Shown here: positions 1 through 6,960 of the stretch, piece after piece
Numbering within the stretch: position 1 is the stretch's first letter
Layout of the letters: each line of letters begins with the position of its first letter
Assembly (NCBI GenBank): GCA_016782125.1
Contig: JADDPA010000161.1
Location: 1 to 40,779, forward strand
Reading direction: 5' to 3'
Length of the DNA: 40,779 nucleotides
Origin: Thermobaculum sp.
GTDB lineage: Bacteria > Chloroflexota > Chloroflexia > Thermobaculales > Thermobaculaceae
The notes under the pieces: model-generated
Databases searched by the model: none
The model's input: the letters and a program-made list of their open reading frames with translations, nothing else
Told to the model about the DNA's origin: nothing
Position numbers and translations under genes: made by a program

Positions 1-189
1 GTGAGCGCGCTGCTGGGCCTGGTGGCCATTGCTCGCTACCTGCAGCGGCGTGCGCGTTCGGCGCAGCCGTGGGAATACTCGCCGGCGCTGGCGCTGCTGA
101 GCCTGTTCGTGATAATCCTGCTGGCCTCGATAGCCCTCGCCATCATAGCCTTCGCTGGCTGGGAGTTCCCTCCGCGACCGCCGCGGTAA
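1..189 (+). CDS. small membrane protein, possibly cut by the left edge
   Basis: The reading frame is open at the first base of the window, where a GTG stands, so the true start may lie upstream. The 62 visible residues have a basic N-terminal part (LQRRARSAQ) followed by one clear hydrophobic segment at about residues 28-52 and a short proline/arginine-rich tail. This suggests a single-span membrane protein or the C-terminal end of a longer one. It belongs to the putative integrated element that ends at the tRNA-Thr. I do not recognise a family. Confidence 0.4.
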   Translation: MSALLGLVAIARYLQRRARSAQPWEYSPALALLSLFVIILLASIALAIIAFAGWEFPPRPPR

Positions 190-210
190 GCCGGGCGCGG
201 GGGGTGTACC

Positions 211-414
211 TTGGAGATGCACGCCGTCCGTGACGAAAGCCGGGACGAGCTGGAGCGGGGTGTCGAGGCGATGCGCTCTCGGGGCTGGGTGCTGTGGCGG
301 GTGGTCGACGTGCCGGAGAACGCCCTGATCGCCCACTTCGGCAGGAGGTCCTCCGCGTACCCAGCGGAATCCGCCGGGGAGACGGGCCAGGGAGTGGGGC
401 GAGAAGATGACTGA
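211..414 (+). CDS. small hypothetical protein
   Basis: This 67-residue frame starts at TTG behind a G-rich stretch, or at the ATG at 217, and ends in TGA. It is charged at the N-terminus (several Glu/Arg around residues 5-20), has a central segment with hydrophobic residues (WVLWRVVDVPENALIAHFG) and a Gly/Glu-rich tail. It lies 21 bases after the preceding small membrane frame in the same direction, which fits a run of small accessory genes. No family is recognised and the start is uncertain. Confidence 0.4.
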   Translation: MEMHAVRDESRDELERGVEAMRSRGWVLWRVVDVPENALIAHFGRRSSAYPAESAGETGQGVGREDD

Positions 415-479
415 GGTCGTATGGGCTGCCACAGTACGCGCGACACTTAGCGGGGAAGGTGCTGCTAGATTGTCACGGG

Positions 480-782
480 CTACGTGGGGGGGCACTTTAC
501 CTGGCCTAAGACCTCCAATACCTCGACCGGTGAAGCGCTACTGATAAACTGAGCGGCCTGCTGGAGCACCTGGGTGATCTGGGGCATAGCGGCTTCCATC
601 GCCTCTTGTGACTCCCACAGCGCTATACCCTGCCCCCTGCCGCTCTGCCTGTCACCTATCAGACACGCAGAGTGCAGCCCCTCGACCTGCCCCTTCAGCC
701 CACCTATGGTGTCCTGCCACCACCGGGCAAACTCGTCGATCCTCTCTGGAGATACCTGAGCAGTGCTAGTTCGTGCAATCAT
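480..782 (-). CDS. antibiotic-biosynthesis-monooxygenase-like small protein
   Basis: The 100-residue protein has the size and pattern of a ferredoxin-like dimeric alpha-beta barrel (ABM-like) protein. An N-terminal strand (MIARTSTAQVSPERIDEF) is followed by a helix with WWQDTIGGLKGQ, a strand with LHSACLIGD, the phrase GQGIALWESQEAMEAA typical of these folds, and a closing helix. The ATG start is well supported by AAGGAGAGG a few bases upstream. Members of this fold range from monooxygenases to heme-binding or purely structural dimers, so the function is open. It sits in the integrated element, antisense to its flanking genes. Confidence 0.6.
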   Translation of the reverse strand: MIARTSTAQVSPERIDEFARWWQDTIGGLKGQVEGLHSACLIGDRQSGRGQGIALWESQEAMEAAMPQITQVLQQAAQFISSASPVEVLEVLGQVKCPPT

Positions 783-888
783 GGTACACCTCTCCTTCAG
801 TTACCGGACAGAATCGCCGGTATCGCGCTAGTGCGGATGAGGATAGCAGCGACTCCATAGACGGTCAATGTCATCGGGCGACAAGAAA

Positions 889-908
889 GGCCGGGGCACC
901 CCCCGGCC
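889..908 (-). terminator. terminator of the small acidic protein gene
   Basis: A perfect 8-bp GC stem (GGCCGGGG/CCCCGGCC) with a 4-base loop is followed on the minus strand by TTTCTTGT. It lies 30 bases after the stop codon of the gene ending at 938, as expected for a rho-independent terminator. Confidence 0.7.
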
Positions 909-937
909 GTGCGTGTCACCTAGATTGTCGCGGACTG

Positions 938-1192
938 CTATGCCGCGTCGCCCCACAGGTACCGCTGCCCGAGCGGCAACTGTAGCGCCGCGGCCAGCCG
1001 CTCCTGCTCCTGGGCATCCCAGCGCGCGTGGGTTTCCGCTAGCAGCCGCATCGCATCGAACTCCTCAGCCATCATCGTCTCGAACTGGACGTGCTCGTCG
1101 GCCTCAGCATCCAGCTCGTCCGCCGCCAGGTCGTCCCAGTCCTGCAACTCCGCCAGGATCTCCAGCTCACCGTCCGTGAGTGTGTGTGCCAC
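938..1192 (-). CDS. small acidic protein divergent from a Cro/CI-type regulator
   Basis: The 84-residue protein is very rich in Asp and Glu (stretches such as DWDDLAADELDAEADEH) and looks largely helical. The GTG start at 1192 is preferred over an upstream ATG because AAGGAGG stands six bases before it and the promoter at 1232-1260 gives a short leader. It is divergent from the regulator gene that begins near 1361 and shares its control region. This arrangement is typical of a repressor and its first controlled gene in phages and integrative elements. I do not recognise the family; a protein-binding or antagonist role would be speculation. Confidence 0.65.
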   Translation of the reverse strand: MAHTLTDGELEILAELQDWDDLAADELDAEADEHVQFETMMAEEFDAMRLLAETHARWDAQEQERLAAALQLPLGQRYLWGDAA

Positions 1193-1212
1193 TGTGTGCC
1201 TCCTTCGTGTAC

Positions 1213-1241
1213 TTGCATCCGCTCTATGTGTATAGTACACT
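1213..1241 (+). promoter_or_regulatory. possible promoter for the regulator-integrase operon
   Basis: TTGCAT (1213-1218), 17 bases, and TACACT (1236-1241) could drive the regulator and integrase. It overlaps the opposing promoter, so the two -10 boxes share the same palindrome. Confidence 0.45.
1228..1240. promoter_or_regulatory. 13-base palindromic operator candidate
   Basis: GTGTA-TAG-TACAC is a perfect inverted repeat covering the -10 boxes of both divergent promoters. A second perfect palindrome, GACTAGTC, lies at 1251-1258, next to the minus-strand -35 box. The likely ligand is the Cro/CI-type protein encoded next door; that link is inferred. Confidence 0.5.
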
Positions 1242-1260
1242 ATCTTATATGACTAGTCAA
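1232..1260 (-). promoter_or_regulatory. sigma70-type promoter of the small acidic protein gene
   Basis: On the minus strand TTGACT (1260-1255), a 17-base spacer and TACTAT (1237-1232) form a near-consensus promoter. The -10 box lies inside the palindrome at 1228-1240. Confidence 0.7.
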
Positions 1261-1360
1261 TAGGATGGAGGGTGAATTGGCGACTAATTTGCATGACTAC
1301 CCATTGTTACGCGGTGCACAGGCGAGTACACTGGAGGCACCTGGAAAGGGGGTGTCTGCG

Positions 1361-1582
1361 GTGATACAGAGCAGGCTTTCGACACTACTCGGCGAGCGGC
1401 GGATAAGCATCACCGAGCTGGCGCGCGGCGCGGGCATCAACTATCAGGCGGCGCACTCGCTGTATCACGACAAGACTCGGCGCTTCGATGCGGACGTGCT
1501 CGATGGTGTGTGCCGGTTCCTCGGGATACAGGTCGGCGATCTCCTGGTGCACATACCGGATACGGAGGGAGAAGATGCCTAA
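1361..1582 (+). CDS. Cro/CI-type (XRE) helix-turn-helix regulator
   Basis: A compact DNA-binding protein of 73 residues from the GTG at 1361, which has GGAAAGGGGG upstream. The helix-turn-helix is visible as ISITELARGAGINYQAAHSL, followed by a helix with DVLDGVCRFLGIQVGDLLVH, the usual end of the small single-domain XRE proteins. An in-frame TTG at 1277, behind GGAGGG, would add 28 residues and cannot be excluded. The stop codon overlaps the integrase start by 8 bases, so the two are co-transcribed and probably coupled. It probably controls the integrase and the divergent gene through the palindrome at 1228-1240. Confidence 0.8.
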   Translation: MIQSRLSTLLGERRISITELARGAGINYQAAHSLYHDKTRRFDADVLDGVCRFLGIQVGDLLVHIPDTEGEDA

Positions 1583-2666
1583 GAAGAGCAACGTCACGAA
1601 GCGTGCTGACGGCCGGTGGATGGGCCGGGCAATGATCGACGGCAAGCGCCGGTCGGTGTACGCCCCGACCCAGCGGGAGGCCGAGCAGAAGTTGCGCGCG
1701 CTCCTGAGTGATGCCGACAAGGGACTGACCCAGCCGGAGGAGCAGCGCACGCTCAGCGTCCACCTGGATCGCTGGCTGGAGGACATAGCCCGGCCGCGCG
1801 TGAAGCCGTCCACATACCGCAGCTACGCCCTGCTGATCAAGCTCTACATCAAGCCGGCGCTCGGCACCAAGCGGCTCCAGAAGCTCACCCCCGGCGACCT
1901 CCAGGCGCTGTACGGGGCAATGAGCGCCCAAGGTCTCTCGGCGAATACCGTGGGCCGGGTACACGGCGTGCTGCGCTCCAGCCTGCGCCATGCACTCGAC
2001 ACGGGGCTCGTGTATCGGAACGTCAGCCAGGCTACAAGGCCGCCCAGTGTGCGGCGCCATGAGATGCACGCGCTGGATCGCGTGCAGGCTCGCAAGCTCC
2101 TCGGAACTGCGAAGGGCACCCGATACGAGGCGATGCTTGCACTCGCGTTATCGACAGGGATGCGGCAAGGCGAGCTACTTGGCCTCGCATGGTGCGCCGT
2201 CGATCTGGAGGCCGGGAAGCTACGTGTGGTGCGGCAGCTGGGGACGGATGGCATCTTCTCCAGTCCCAAGTCCCGTAACAGTACGCGCTCGATCGACCTG
2301 AACCCGTCCACCGTGGCGGCGCTGCGCGAGCACAAGACCCGTCAACTGGAGACCCGGCTGATCCAGGGCGCCGCCTGGGAGGACCAGGGCCTCGTGTTTT
2401 GCACGTACACCGGCCGCCCGCTGGGATGGCGCAACGTGGTTCGCGACTTCAAGGCGCTATTACTGAAGGCCGAACTGCCCGAGATGCGCTTCCACGACCT
2501 GCGCCACACGGCCGCGACGCTGATGCTGCTCGCCGACACGCCCCTACACGTCGTCTCTCGCCGGCTGGGACACTCCAGCATCGTGCTCACGGCGAACACC
2601 TACGCGCATGTGCTGCCTAGCCAGGATAAGGATGTCGCGGCCCGCATGGAGGCCTTGCTGGGCTGA
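1575..2666 (+). CDS. int: tyrosine recombinase (phage-type integrase)
   Basis: A 363-residue site-specific recombinase that would integrate and excise the element at the neighbouring tRNA gene. The N-terminal part resembles an AP2-like arm-binding domain (KKSNVTKRADGRW, then GKRRSVYAPTQREAEQKL). It is followed by a SAM-like core-binding domain (about 60-155) and the catalytic domain. The full catalytic set is visible: R197 (STGMRQGEL), K232, H307 and R310 (HDLRHTAAT), H333 (LGHSS) and the nucleophile Y343 (NTYAHV). The ATG at 1575 has GGAGGGAG just upstream and overlaps the regulator gene. The gene appears intact, so the element may still be mobile if its other end is preserved. Confidence 0.93.
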   Translation: MPKKSNVTKRADGRWMGRAMIDGKRRSVYAPTQREAEQKLRALLSDADKGLTQPEEQRTLSVHLDRWLEDIARPRVKPSTYRSYALLIKLYIKPALGTKRLQKLTPGDLQALYGAMSAQGLSANTVGRVHGVLRSSLRHALDTGLVYRNVSQATRPPSVRRHEMHALDRVQARKLLGTAKGTRYEAMLALALSTGMRQGELLGLAWCAVDLEAGKLRVVRQLGTDGIFSSPKSRNSTRSIDLNPSTVAALREHKTRQLETRLIQGAAWEDQGLVFCTYTGRPLGWRNVVRDFKALLLKAELPEMRFHDLRHTAATLMLLADTPLHVVSRRLGHSSIVLTANTYAHVLPSQDKDVAARMEALLG

Positions 2667-2701
2667 GTGGTGTCAAAGGTGGTGTCAACCTGCAATACAA
2701 A

Positions 2702-2728
2702 GCCCTCCCATACTGGTTCTGGGAGGGC
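2702..2728. terminator. hairpin between integrase and tRNA-Thr
   Basis: A perfect 9-bp stem (GCCCTCCCA/TGGGAGGGC) with a 9-base loop. On the minus strand it is followed by TTTGTATT, so it can end tRNA-Thr transcription; on the plus strand it follows the integrase by 35 bases and may act in both directions. Confidence 0.65.
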
Positions 2729-2767
2729 ATGTTTGCGCCTAAGTCCGCGTATTTACTGCGTTTTCTT

Positions 2768-2842
2768 TGGAGCCGACGGTGGGATTCGAACCCGCGACCT
2801 ACTGTTTACGAAACAGTTGCTCTACCACTGAGCTACGTCGGC
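2768..2842 (-). tRNA. tRNA-Thr (anticodon CGT)
   Basis: The minus strand folds into a full cloverleaf. It has acceptor GCCGACG/CGTCGGC, D arm with AGCTCAGTGGTAGAGC, anticodon stem ACTGT/ACAGT with loop TTCGTAA (anticodon CGT, reading ACG), and T arm GCGGGTTCGAATCCCAC. A 3' CCA is encoded at 2770-2768. Its 3' end faces the integrase, the usual arrangement for a tRNA used as attachment site. Confidence 0.95.
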
Positions 2843-2855
2843 GCGACGCTGCGCC

Positions 2856-2883
2856 AGTATACCGAAAACCCCGATAAAATCAA
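2856..2883 (-). promoter_or_regulatory. promoter of tRNA-Thr
   Basis: Minus strand TTGATT (2883-2878), 16-base spacer, TATACT (2861-2856), about 14 bases before the tRNA 5' end. Confidence 0.65.
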
Positions 2884-3134
2884 ACTGTCTGAATCTCCTG
2901 ATCCCGGCGCCTCTTCGCGCATCCGACACCGCCGGCACACCTGTATGAGACACCGCGAGACTCGTGCCGCATCTGGCGGCTCCATGACCCAACTGGACAG
3001 CATGCACAAAGCCGCGGAGTGCCGTTTGGGCAGTTGGACACTGCGCACGGGTATCTCCCTATCGTACAGTGAACGGACAAGCCCACGCCTTCCCGGTTCT
3101 ACGGGAATGGTATTCCAACCCGAAAGGAGACGCC

Positions 3135-4592
3135 ATGACGGAAACAATCACTAGAACAGAAAGTATTCAGCCTCAGGAGGCGCAGCAGGTGCTCGCGCTC
3201 GCGCGGTCGTCCGGCATCAAGATGGTGGACCTGCGGTTCGTGGACCTGCTCGGTATCTGGCAGCACTTCACGCTCCCGGTGCAGGAGCTGTCCGAGACAC
3301 TTTTCACCGAGGGTGCGTTCTTCGACGGTTCCTCCGTCAAGGGCTTCCAGGCGATCAATGAGTCGGACATGCTGCTCATCGCGGATGCGTCGACCGCCGT
3401 CGTGGACCCGGTGCTTCGGATTCCGACGCTGTCCATAACGTGCTCCGTCGTGGACCCGTTCACCAAGGAGCCGTACAGCCGGGATCCGCGCAACATCGCC
3501 CGCAAGGCCGAAGCGCACCTCGCCCGGTCCGGTATCGCGACGACCAGCTACTTCGGCCCGGAGGCGGAGTTCTACATCTTCAACTCCCTGCGATTCGATC
3601 AGAACAGCCACTCTAGCTATTACTTTATCGACAGCGATGAGGGCATCTGGAACAGCGGCGCGCCACCGAACGGCAAGCCGAACCTGGGCTATCGCGCCCG
3701 CCCGAAGGAGGGCTACTTCCCCGTACCGCCGACTGATAAGCTACAGGATCTGCGCTCAGAGATTGTGCTCAGGCTCATCGAGGCGGGCATCGAGGTTGAG
3801 TTGCACCACCACGAGGTTGGCAGTGCCGGTCAGGCAGAGATCGACCTGCGCTTCAGCACGCTCACCGACATGGCCGACCGGATGATGCTCTACAAGTACA
3901 TCGTGAAGAACGTGTGTTATCAACAAGGCTACACCGCGACGTTCATGCCCAAGCCGGTGTTCGGTGATAACGGCTCGGGGATGCACGTGCATCAGAGTCT
4001 GTGGGACGAGAACGAACCCATCTTCTATGACTCGGACGGCTACGCGCTGCTGAGCGATGAGGCCCGCTGGTACGTGGGCGGCCTACTGGCACACACGCCC
4101 GCACTGCTCGCGCTGTGCGCGCCCACGACGAACTCGTATCGGCGCTTGGTGCCGGGCTTCGAGGCACCGGTGAACCTGGTGTACTCACAGCGCAACCGGT
4201 CCGCGTGCGTGCGTATCCCGGTGAGCAGCAACCCGAAGGCGAAGCGCATCGAGTATCGTGCGCCGGACCCGAGCGCCAATCCATACCTGGCCTTCTCGGC
4301 GCTGTTGATGGCGGGACTGGACGGCATCCGCAACAGGATCGAACCGCCCGCACCGATGGACATGGACCTGTACGAGCTTTCCGCCGAAGAGGCTAGAAAC
4401 GTAGCGTCGGCACCCAGCTCACTCGGGGAGGTGCTGAACGCCCTGGAGCAGGACCACGAGTTCCTGCTGGTTGATGATGTCTTCACACCCGACGTTATCG
4501 AGCAGTGGGTCACGCTCAAGCGGGAGCGGGAACTGGAGCCGATGGCTCAGCGGCCCCATCCGTACGAGTTCTACCTGTACCACGACGTGTAA
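3135..4592 (+). CDS. glnA: glutamine synthetase, type I
   Basis: Makes glutamine from glutamate, ammonia and ATP in the cytosol. The 485 residues have the type I order: an N-terminal beta-grasp domain (VDLRFVDLLGIWQHFTLP), the DGSSVKGF segment, the catalytic EAEFYIF metal-binding strand, the NGSGMHVHQSLW loop (ammonia and metal site), the RRLVPGFEAPVNLVYS loop and RNRSACVRIP. Y413, in MDLYELSAEE, matches the position of the tyrosine adenylylated in GSI-beta enzymes, so control by an adenylyltransferase is possible. The ATG is chosen because AAGGAG lies five bases upstream; a start further upstream lacks conservation. It is monocistronic between a tRNA and a strong terminator. Confidence 0.96.
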   Translation: MTETITRTESIQPQEAQQVLALARSSGIKMVDLRFVDLLGIWQHFTLPVQELSETLFTEGAFFDGSSVKGFQAINESDMLLIADASTAVVDPVLRIPTLSITCSVVDPFTKEPYSRDPRNIARKAEAHLARSGIATTSYFGPEAEFYIFNSLRFDQNSHSSYYFIDSDEGIWNSGAPPNGKPNLGYRARPKEGYFPVPPTDKLQDLRSEIVLRLIEAGIEVELHHHEVGSAGQAEIDLRFSTLTDMADRMMLYKYIVKNVCYQQGYTATFMPKPVFGDNGSGMHVHQSLWDENEPIFYDSDGYALLSDEARWYVGGLLAHTPALLALCAPTTNSYRRLVPGFEAPVNLVYSQRNRSACVRIPVSSNPKAKRIEYRAPDPSANPYLAFSALLMAGLDGIRNRIEPPAPMDMDLYELSAEEARNVASAPSSLGEVLNALEQDHEFLLVDDVFTPDVIEQWVTLKRERELEPMAQRPHPYEFYLYHDV

Positions 4593-4614
4593 TCGGTACT
4601 GCTTCAGACACGCA

Positions 4615-4647
4615 GAGGGGCGCTTCCTTTTTGTGGAAGCGCCCCTC
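4615..4647. terminator. strong hairpin after glnA
   Basis: A perfect 13-bp stem (GAGGGGCGCTTCC with its complement) closes a T-rich 7-base loop, 22 bases after the glnA stop and 30 bases from the tRNA-Gln 3' end. No long T run follows on either strand; it probably separates the two convergent transcripts. Confidence 0.7.
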
Positions 4648-4676
4648 GCTGTATCTGCTCTGATTGACGGCCCCGA

Positions 4677-4750
4677 TGGTTCGGGGACAGGGATTCGAAC
4701 CCCGATACGCAGCTTCAAAGGCTGCTGTCCTACCATTAGACGATCCCCGA
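4677..4750 (-). tRNA. tRNA-Gln (anticodon TTG)
   Basis: The minus strand gives acceptor TCGGGGA/TCCCCGA, D arm with GTCTAATGGTAGGAC, anticodon stem GCAGC/GCTGC with loop CTTTGAA (anticodon TTG), T arm CGGGGTTCGAATCCCTG, discriminator A and an encoded CCA at 4679-4677. Confidence 0.95.
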
Positions 4751-4766
4751 AAGACGCCCCAAAGAT

Positions 4767-4796
4767 ATTGTAGGGAACCTAGTCGGAGAGTGTCAA
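4767..4796 (-). promoter_or_regulatory. promoter of tRNA-Gln
   Basis: Minus strand TTGACA (4796-4791), 18-base spacer, TACAAT (4772-4767), 16 bases before the tRNA 5' end: a near-consensus stable-RNA promoter. Confidence 0.8.
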
Positions 4797-4851
4797 CGCA
4801 CTTGGTGGCCCCAGCGTCCACGAAGACTCGCGGGGTTGGTGTCTGTCACGG

Positions 4852-5058
4852 CTAGCGAACGGCACCGCTCGCGACGAGCAATTCCGGCAGTGTGAGCGCA
4901 TGGAGGTCCTTGGTACGCTCCAGGCGCTGCAAGCGCCAGATGACAGCCTCCGGCCGGTTTGACCGCACGGCGCGGTGTATTTGCCGCCAATCCTCCCGGA
5001 CCTGCTTCAGCAGCATCATTCGATCTTCGTATTGTCTGCGCGCAAGGGTAATCGCCAC
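4852..5058 (-). CDS. small basic helical protein of unknown function
   Basis: From the GTG at 5058 (GGAG four bases upstream) this gives 68 residues; an upstream ATG at 5097 would add 13 poorly supported residues. The sequence is rich in Arg and predicted helix (ARRQYEDRMMLLKQVREDW, then VIWRLQRLERTKDL). It lies 40 bases after the zinc-finger gene in the same direction, so the two probably form a small operon. I do not recognise the family. Confidence 0.5.
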   Translation of the reverse strand: MAITLARRQYEDRMMLLKQVREDWRQIHRAVRSNRPEAVIWRLQRLERTKDLHALTLPELLVASGAVR

Positions 5059-5098
5059 GGCGCTCCGTCCTCTCCGAGTACAAACAACTGAGTCCAAG

Positions 5099-5368
5099 CT
5101 AATAGATCATGTCCGAGAGCTTGTTGCGTCGCTTGCGCCGCTGCTTCGCGATCGCCTTGCGCCGGCAGTCATCAGAGCAGTACTTGCTCTTCCCGTAGGC
5201 CTGGTACGCGGTGCCGCAGACATCACATGCCTTTTGCCCCACCGCGAGTGTGATCAGCTTCTTGCCAGCCGGCTTCTTGCCGAAGACGCACGTCTCCGAC
5301 TTGCACTGCGAGCAGGGGAACGACTTATAGCGACGATTCTCGTCCATACACGGCCACGGTCCGCCCAT
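5099..5368 (-). CDS. small zinc-finger protein
   Basis: Eighty-nine residues from the ATG at 5368, which has AAGGAG eight bases upstream. Cysteine pairs are visible as C-x2-C-x4-C (CSQCKSETC), C-x2-C (CDVCG) and Y-C-x3-C (KYCSDDCRRKA). This resembles paired zinc knuckles ending in a treble-clef or MYND-like CxxxC. The C-terminus is strongly basic (KAIAKQRRKRRNKL), suggesting nucleic-acid or ribosome contact. A TATACT -10 box lies at 5424-5419, but no good -35 is seen. Function unknown. Confidence 0.65.
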   Translation of the reverse strand: MGGPWPCMDENRRYKSFPCSQCKSETCVFGKKPAGKKLITLAVGQKACDVCGTAYQAYGKSKYCSDDCRRKAIAKQRRKRRNKLSDMIY

Positions 5369-5655
5369 TCTCCAGACTCCTTTCGACTCCCCGTCATAGG
5401 GTCGCCTCATCTGTCGGGAGTATATGGCCCGCCCGCTAAACTACTTGTAACATTCCCCAAGGCATTGTAAACGGCGTATAAATCGACGGCCCTGCTTGGT
5501 CTGGAGCCACCGTGCGCTACATCCGGGACCTTCGTCGTGGTGTCCTGGCGGGCGCGGACTGGCGTGGCGGGCATTCCCGGCTGCCGGCCGTAGACCGATG
5601 CAGTACGGCGATCGGAGTTGAAGTACCCTAGCTTGTAATGGCGCTCACAGGCATT

Positions 5656-5694
5656 GAGTACTAAGGACGACCACGAACGCGTCCGCTAGTACTC
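5656..5694. repeat. compound inverted repeat of unknown role
   Basis: An outer perfect 8-bp stem (GAGTACTA/TAGTACTC) encloses an inner 5-bp stem (GGACG/CGTCC at 5665-5669 and 5680-5684) with a 10-base loop. No T run follows on either strand, so a simple terminator is unlikely; a small RNA or a protein site is possible. Confidence 0.45.
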
Positions 5695-5770
5695 GGGACG
5701 GGGGAATCGGACAGTTACAGGTCGCGCTCAATCACGGTGCTAACCGCAAACCCCGTGTCATATGGCGCAA

Positions 5771-5808
5771 AACGTCGCGCAGCCGAGCATTTCTGACCGC
5801 GCGACGTT
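5771..5808 (-). terminator. terminator of the kinase/regulator operon
   Basis: A perfect 10-bp stem (AACGTCGCGC/GCGCGACGTT) with an 18-base loop. On the minus strand it runs into TTTTGCG, about 55 bases after the stop of the last regulator gene. Confidence 0.65.
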
Positions 5809-5862
5809 CAACTGACAGAGGATGGTCTGCGTGTCCAACTGGCTGAGAGCCGGCGACAGTCG

Positions 5863-6561
5863 CTATGCCAGAGCGTCGATAAAGCGGTAGCCAACACCCT
5901 GCTCAGTCGCGATGAATCTTGGGCCGTCCAAGCCGGTGCTCAACTTGCGCCGTATTCGTCCGATGTAGACGCGCAGGTACTCGTTCTCCTCGGAATAATC
6001 GGGGCCCCATACCCGGTGCAGCAGCATCTGATGCGTGAGAACCTTGCCCGCGTTCTGAACGAGCTGCTCAAGTATGGAATACTCCGTGGGGGTAAGCTTT
6101 ACCTCATCGTCGTTCAGCGTAACCTGCCGACGCGAGAAGTTCATATTGAGCGGACCTGAGCGGAACACCGACTGCTGCGGCTGAGCTGGCCGCTCCTCCG
6201 CTCGGCGGAGTTGTGTGCGCACCCGCGCCAGCAACTCCGTGACGTAGAACGGCTTCCGCAGATAGTCGTCCGCGCCAAGATCCAGCGCCTCGACCGCGTA
6301 GTTGGCGTCGTTGAGCGCGCTGACGACGATGATGGGCACCTTGGACCATTCGCGCAGCCGCTTGCAAACCTCGAGCCCGCCGAGGTTGGGCATCCTGACA
6401 TCCACGAGAAGCAGATCGGGGTTGTGCTGCTCGACGAGAGTGATCGCCTCCTCCCCGTCGATTCCGGTGTACACGTTATAGCCTGTAACTTTCAAGGTAG
6501 ATGAAATCAACTTCAAGATGCTCTTCTCATCATCGACGACAACAATGTTTTCCTTCTTCAC
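5863..6561 (-). CDS. response regulator, OmpR/PhoB family
   Basis: A DNA-binding output protein of a two-component system, 232 residues. The receiver domain has the acidic pair D10-D11, phospho-acceptor D54 (LLVDVRMP), S81 and K103 (LRKPF). The C-terminal winged helix (about 135-230) shows LTPTEYSILEQLVQNAGKVL and the recognition part YLRVYIGRIRRKL, most like KdpE/PhoB. The start is GTG at 6561 with AGGAG about ten bases upstream. It is the third gene of an operon after the membrane kinase and a receiver-only protein. Its target promoters are not evident in the window. Confidence 0.9.
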   Translation of the reverse strand: MKKENIVVVDDEKSILKLISSTLKVTGYNVYTGIDGEEAITLVEQHNPDLLLVDVRMPNLGGLEVCKRLREWSKVPIIVVSALNDANYAVEALDLGADDYLRKPFYVTELLARVRTQLRRAEERPAQPQQSVFRSGPLNMNFSRRQVTLNDDEVKLTPTEYSILEQLVQNAGKVLTHQMLLHRVWGPDYSEENEYLRVYIGRIRRKLSTGLDGPRFIATEQGVGYRFIDALA

Positions 6562-6588
6562 CCTTAGAACTCTCCTGCAACTGCGAAA

Positions 6589-6960
6589 CTACGCCCGTGC
6601 GGGCACCAACGCGCTGATCCTGCTGAGCATCTCCGTGATCGTGAACGGCTTCACCAGATAGTCCGCGGCGCCCAGCCCTCGGGCGCGCCGCTCATCTTCC
6701 TCCCGACTTGCAGCGGTGACGACGATCACCGGCACATAGGTCAGAATCTCCTCGCGGGCGAGGTGCTTCAGCACCTCCCATCCGGACATGACGGGTAACA
6801 TCAGATCCAGCATGATGATGTCTGGATACATATTGCGCGCCTGCGCGAGACCCTCCTGGCCATCTGTTGCCACCACCACGTCCCACCCGCGCAATGCGAG
6901 GTTCTGACTCAGGAGCTTGAGAATACTCGGTTCGTCCTCCACAATCAGGACGCGAGACAT
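6589..6960 (-). CDS. receiver-only response regulator
   Basis: A single CheY-like receiver domain of 123 residues with no output domain: acidic residues E8-D9, phospho-acceptor D52 (MLDLMLPVMSG), T82 and K104 (YLVKPFT). The ATG at 6960 has AGGAG six bases upstream and overlaps the kinase gene by 16 bases, so translation is probably coupled. Located between the kinase and the PhoB-type regulator, it may be a second phosphoryl acceptor, either a sink or a diffusible signal. That is inference from gene order. Confidence 0.88.
   Translation of the reverse strand: MSRVLIVEDEPSILKLLSQNLALRGWDVVVATDGQEGLAQARNMYPDIIMLDLMLPVMSGWEVLKHLAREEILTYVPVIVVTAASREEDERRARGLGAADYLVKPFTITEMLSRISALVPARA

Larger units (their letters stand above)
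5369..5862. other. gene-free stretch with two hairpins
   Basis: No frame with a credible ribosome-binding site or family resemblance was found in about 490 bases. The stretch holds the compound hairpin at 5656-5694 and the terminator at 5771-5808. No tRNA, riboswitch core or insertion-sequence ends were recognised. Confidence 0.5.

Noticed and set aside
2729-3154. Plus-strand frame of 141 residues after the integrase
   Set aside because: Its RRWDSNPRP-like start is the antisense of the tRNA-Thr gene, a well-known false prediction; the rest lies in the glnA upstream region.
4471-4855. Several short frames over the tRNA-Gln gene on both strands
   Set aside because: They read through the tRNA, its promoter and the glnA terminator; none has a ribosome-binding site or family resemblance.
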